Of a DNA stretch of 9,170 bases, positions 7,046 through 9,170 are shown piece after piece. Location of the stretch: NCBI GenBank assembly GCA_947177645.1, contig CAMWVJ010000023.1, forward strand, positions 1 to 9,170, written 5' to 3'. Each line of letters begins with the position of its first letter. Positions within the stretch are counted from its first letter, which is position 1. The notes below the pieces were generated by a model. The model did not search any database. It was not told the origin of the DNA and was given only the letters and a program-made list of their open reading frames with translations. This DNA is from an uncultured Desulfovibrio sp. GTDB lineage: Bacteria > Desulfobacterota > Desulfovibrionia > Desulfovibrionales > Desulfovibrionaceae. The position numbers and the translations under genes are program-made.

Positions 7046-7075
7046 GCGCCGGCGGCGGTTGCCCCGGCCGGACGC
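7046..7075 (-). promoter_or_regulatory. GC-rich imperfect hairpin between flavoprotein stop and ferritin promoter
   Basis: Arms 7046-7053 (GCGCCGGC) and 7067-7075 (GCCGGACGC, with A7072 bulged) pair over 8 bp, and a further CGG/CCG pair forms inside (7056-7058 with 7064-7066). It starts 11 nt after the flavoprotein stop and ends 2 nt from the ferritin -35. There is no U tract after it on the minus strand, so any terminator role would be weak. It could stabilise the operon mRNA end or be an operator next to the promoter. Confidence 0.4.
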
Positions 7076-7086
7076 CACAGGCAGGC

Positions 7087-7737
7087 TTAGAGGCTCTTGC
7101 CCAGCTCGTAGGCCGCACGCGGATAAGGGGTATTGCTCACCGAGCCTTCCACCCACACGCCGGGCGCGATGACGCGGCCCGCGTCCTGCCAGCCGAGATA
7201 GTCGAGCAGCACGTCATAATGCGCGGCAATGGGCGCGGCCTGTTCCGCTGCCGTGTTGGCGTAGGTCATGAGCAGGGCCGCCTTCTTGGGCACGTGGATC
7301 TGGCCGTTGATGGCGTAGAAGCGGTCGATGACCGCCTTGAGCTGCGCGGAGATGCCGAAATAATACATGGGCGTCGCAAAGACCACCATGTCCGCCGGGA
7401 TGATATGCTCGCGCACGGTCTCGAAATCGTCCTGGAAGATGCAGGGGCCGTCCATGCCGCAGGAATTGCAGGCGATACACGGGTGCACCTCGCTTTGCGC
7501 CGCGTCAAAGCGCGTGACGCTGTGCCCGGCCTCTTGCGCGCCCTCGATGAAGCGGCTCGCAAGGTGGTTGGAATTGCCGTTTTTCCGGGGGCTGCCCGTG
7601 AGCACCAGTATCTTCATGGCCTTGTCCTTTGCTTCCGCCTCCGCGGCCGCCACGCTATGCGCGGCCAGCGGGACGACGCCCGCCAGCGCGCCCAGGGCCA
7701 GCGGGCCGGCTGTCTTTAAAAAATCGCGCCTGTCCAT
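7087..7737 (-). CDS. Tat-exported iron-sulfur flavoprotein (FMN reductase/flavodoxin-like)
   Basis: A 216-residue protein with a flavodoxin-like FMN domain and a compact cysteine motif, likely passing electrons between an FMN and a [4Fe-4S] cluster. Residues 1-32 form a twin-arginine signal: RRDFLK at 3-8, a hydrophobic stretch 12-31 and an Ala-rich cleavage region. The domain begins at M41 (MKILVL), with the FMN phosphate loop TGSPRKNGNSN (47-57). C87, C90, C93 and C99 give CX2CX2CX5C, the spacing known from the archaeal iron-sulfur flavoprotein Isf. ATPMYYFGISAQLKAVIDR is the second FMN-binding stretch. The chosen start follows GGGGA (7746-7742). A frame from 7812 adds 25 residues inside the upstream gene and would bury the Tat motif. 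The gene starts 11 bp after the reductase gene, in one operon. The partner and substrate are unknown. A plain NAD(P)H:FMN reductase is the alternative. Confidence 0.85.
   Translation of the reverse strand: MDRRDFLKTAGPLALGALAGVVPLAAHSVAAAEAEAKDKAMKILVLTGSPRKNGNSNHLASRFIEGAQEAGHSVTRFDAAQSEVHPCIACNSCGMDGPCIFQDDFETVREHIIPADMVVFATPMYYFGISAQLKAVIDRFYAINGQIHVPKKAALLMTYANTAAEQAAPIAAHYDVLLDYLGWQDAGRVIAPGVWVEGSVSNTPYPRAAYELGKSL
7615..7630 (-). promoter_or_regulatory. Possible internal translation start in the flavoprotein gene
   Basis: On the minus strand AAAGGA (7630-7625) stands 7 nt before an in-frame ATG (7617-7615), codon 41 of the flavoprotein. That ATG is exactly where the FMN domain begins (MKILVLTGSPRK) and where cytosolic relatives normally start. 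The site looks better than the weak GGGGA serving the full-length start. It could yield a signal-less cytosolic form of 176 residues. Confidence 0.35.
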
Positions 7738-7748
7738 GCCATCCCCGC

Positions 7749-9029
7749 CTAGAGTTCCAGTTCCTTGCGGATGCGCTTGAGCTCCGCCGGGATGTCGATG
7801 CCCTGCGGGCATTTGGGCAGGCAGAGGCCGCAGTCGTTGCAGGCCTCGGGCTTGTCGCCGCGCTGCACGGGCGACATGGAGTAATTGACGAGCCGGTGCG
7901 CCCGCGCCTTGTCGCCGTCGGCCTTGTACTGGTTGTAGACCATGTTGAAGAGGTAGCCGATGGCCACGTTCTGCGGGCAGGGGATGCAGTTGTAGCAGCC
8001 CGTGCAGGGGATGGCCCCGGGCGCCGCGCGATAGGCCCGCGCCGCGCGGCCGATGACCGCCCGCTCTTCCGCGTCCAGCATCCCCGGCGCCGAGCGCCCG
8101 GCATAGGCGAGGTTGTCGCGCACATTGTCCATGGACGACATGCCGCTCACCACCACGCTCACCTCGGGCTTGTTCCAGAGATAGTCAAAGGCCCATTCCA
8201 CGGGGGGCCGCTTGTGGGGCGCCTTGTCGAGCTCGGCCTGGACGAAGGCCGGCGGCTTCACAAGGAAGCCGTTGCGCAAAGGCTCCATGATGGACACGCC
8301 CATGCCGTTGGCGGCCGCGTAATTGAGGCCCACGAGCCCGGCCTCGTGCTCGGTGTCGAGATAGTTCTGCTGGATGAGGCAGAAGTCCCACGGCGCGGCG
8401 TCCACCACGCGCTTGAAGAGCGGCACCCCGTCATGGAAGGAAAAGCCCGCGAAGCGGATCTTGCCCTGCGCCTTCAGGTCCTGCATCTTCTCGGCGAGGC
8501 GGTAGGGCACCACCTTGTCCTTCCAGCCGCGGTGCATGATCATGTGGATGTGGTAGAAGTCGATGACATCCGTGTTGAGGCGCCGGCGCGACTCGTCGAA
8601 GAATTTGTGGAAGTCCTCGGGCCGCTCCATGATCCACCACGGCGACTTGGAGGTCAGCCACACGCGGTCCCGGTAGCCATCGGCCAGCGCCTTGCCGGTG
8701 ACGGCCTCGCTCTGGCCGCCGAGATAGACATAGCCCGTGTCCACATAGTTGAGGCCGTGGTCGATGGCGTGGCGCAGCATGGGGATGGTTTTGGCCTCGT
8801 CCACGGTCTTGCGGTCTTCAAGCATGGGCAGGCGCAGCATGCCGAAGCCCAGCGCCGACACGCCGACGCCGGTGAGCCCGTGCGGGCGGTAGCGCATGTT
8901 CGGGTGATAATTGCGGATCTTCGCCGGGTCCTGCGCCGCGGCCCAGGCAGGGGAAAGGCCCGCGACAGAGGCCAGGGCCGGTGCCGCCGCGAGGGCCGCA
9001 CCGCCCTTGAGAAAGGAACGCCTGTCCAT
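7749..9029 (-). CDS. Tat-exported aldo/keto reductase with C-terminal iron-sulfur cluster domain
   Basis: A 426-residue oxidoreductase. Residues 1-31 are a strong twin-arginine signal (RRSFLKGG, Ala-rich hydrophobic core, SPAWA cleavage site), so export to the periplasm in folded, cofactor-loaded form is predicted. Residues about 47-330 are an aldo/keto reductase barrel with all four catalytic residues: D97 (NYVDTGYVY), Y102, K128 (LTSKSP) and H162 (YHIH). The C-terminus carries two cysteine groups, C342/C345/C348/C351-P (CX2CX2CX2CP) and C397/C400/C403/C407-P (CX2CX2CX3CP), enough for two [4Fe-4S] clusters. This barrel-plus-ferredoxin layout is a known subfamily of anaerobes whose substrates are mostly unknown. 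AAGGAG (9040-9035) lies 5 nt before the ATG. It is first in an operon with the flavoprotein. NADPH is not expected in the periplasm, so electrons may come through the clusters; that is inference. Confidence 0.92.
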   Translation of the reverse strand: MDRRSFLKGGAALAAAPALASVAGLSPAWAAAQDPAKIRNYHPNMRYRPHGLTGVGVSALGFGMLRLPMLEDRKTVDEAKTIPMLRHAIDHGLNYVDTGYVYLGGQSEAVTGKALADGYRDRVWLTSKSPWWIMERPEDFHKFFDESRRRLNTDVIDFYHIHMIMHRGWKDKVVPYRLAEKMQDLKAQGKIRFAGFSFHDGVPLFKRVVDAAPWDFCLIQQNYLDTEHEAGLVGLNYAAANGMGVSIMEPLRNGFLVKPPAFVQAELDKAPHKRPPVEWAFDYLWNKPEVSVVVSGMSSMDNVRDNLAYAGRSAPGMLDAEERAVIGRAARAYRAAPGAIPCTGCYNCIPCPQNVAIGYLFNMVYNQYKADGDKARAHRLVNYSMSPVQRGDKPEACNDCGLCLPKCPQGIDIPAELKRIRKELEL

Positions 9030-9112
9030 GAAGTCTCCTTAGCGAAGGCTTGGTTCTGCTTGCGCGTGGATTTTGCGTCTGTGCTGCTTCTGTAATGCCG
9101 AAATTATCCGTC

Positions 9113-9138
9113 AAAAACAGCCTTTTAGGTTCCGGCTG
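9113..9138 (-). terminator. Weak intrinsic terminator upstream of the reductase operon
   Basis: On the minus strand CAGCC (9138-9134), an 11-nt loop and GGCTG (9122-9118) form a 5-bp stem followed directly by five T (9117-9113). It lies about 84 nt before the reductase ATG and could end a transcript entering from beyond the right edge of the window, leaving the reductase operon to its own promoter. The stem is short and the loop long, so the call is tentative. Confidence 0.35.
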
Positions 9139-9170
9139 CGTCAGAGAAAAATTTCCTCGGTCGAGTACTT

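Noticed and set aside
7738..7812. 25-residue N-terminal extension of the flavoprotein
   Set aside because: It overlaps the end of the reductase gene and would place the twin-arginine motif internally, where it could not act as a signal.
7629..9095. 488-codon plus-strand open frame opposite the aldo/keto reductase
   Set aside because: Antisense shadow of a gene with all catalytic and cluster residues; no ribosome site or family resemblance.
9109..9114. TTGACG on the minus strand as the -35 of the reductase promoter
   Set aside because: No acceptable -10 hexamer lies 16-18 bp downstream, and the nearby GATAAT has no matching -35, so I do not call a promoter.
1..9170. CRISPR array, transposon, phage, toxin-antitoxin or defence genes, tRNA or rRNA
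   Set aside because: No regularly spaced repeats, transposase or integrase motifs, inverted terminal repeats or RNA-gene sequences could be found by reading both strands.

Overview
The window is about two-thirds G+C by eye and codes almost wall to wall. It looks like accessory-plus-housekeeping chromosome of a Gram-negative anaerobe. The style of the iron-sulfur aldo/keto reductase, the Tat-tagged flavoprotein, the TctCBA transporter and the MurJ variant fits a Desulfovibrionaceae-like organism. That assignment is inference from gene style only; no rRNA or other marker is present.

Layout, plus strand. Positions 2-1483 hold the 3' part of rnr (RNase R: end of the RNB catalytic domain, S1 domain and a long basic tail). 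Its stop overlaps the start of murJ (1483-3132, lipid II flippase family) by one base. After a 90-bp gap comes a complete tripartite tricarboxylate transporter: tctC (3223-4179, periplasmic binding protein), tctB (4273-4770, small membrane subunit) and tctA (4811-6319, large membrane subunit). A strong stem-loop lies between tctC and tctB. A long GNRA-capped hairpin (6343-6382) closes the operon and also sits downstream of the convergent ferritin gene.

Layout, minus strand (right to left). A two-gene operon encodes a Tat-exported aldo/keto reductase with two cysteine clusters (9029-7749) and, 11 bp downstream, a Tat-exported iron-sulfur flavoprotein (7737-7087). Next is a ferritin (6918-6406) with its own sigma70-like promoter (-35 TTGTCA, 17 bp, -10 TATGCT) and a roughly 90-nt leader ending in a small hairpin next to the Shine-Dalgarno.

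How the genes work together. TctC captures an unidentified carboxylate in the periplasm and TctAB imports it. The reductase and flavoprotein look like a periplasmic redox pair, and the ferritin stores iron. Most of the window is ordinary. The least ordinary part is the redox pair: both members belong to families that are normally cytosolic and nucleotide-dependent, yet both carry nearly identical twin-arginine signals. The flavoprotein gene also has a well-spaced Shine-Dalgarno before an internal AUG exactly where the cytosolic family members would begin, which suggests two protein forms. I see no CRISPR, transposon, phage, tRNA or rRNA. All intergenic gaps are shorter than 170 bp.
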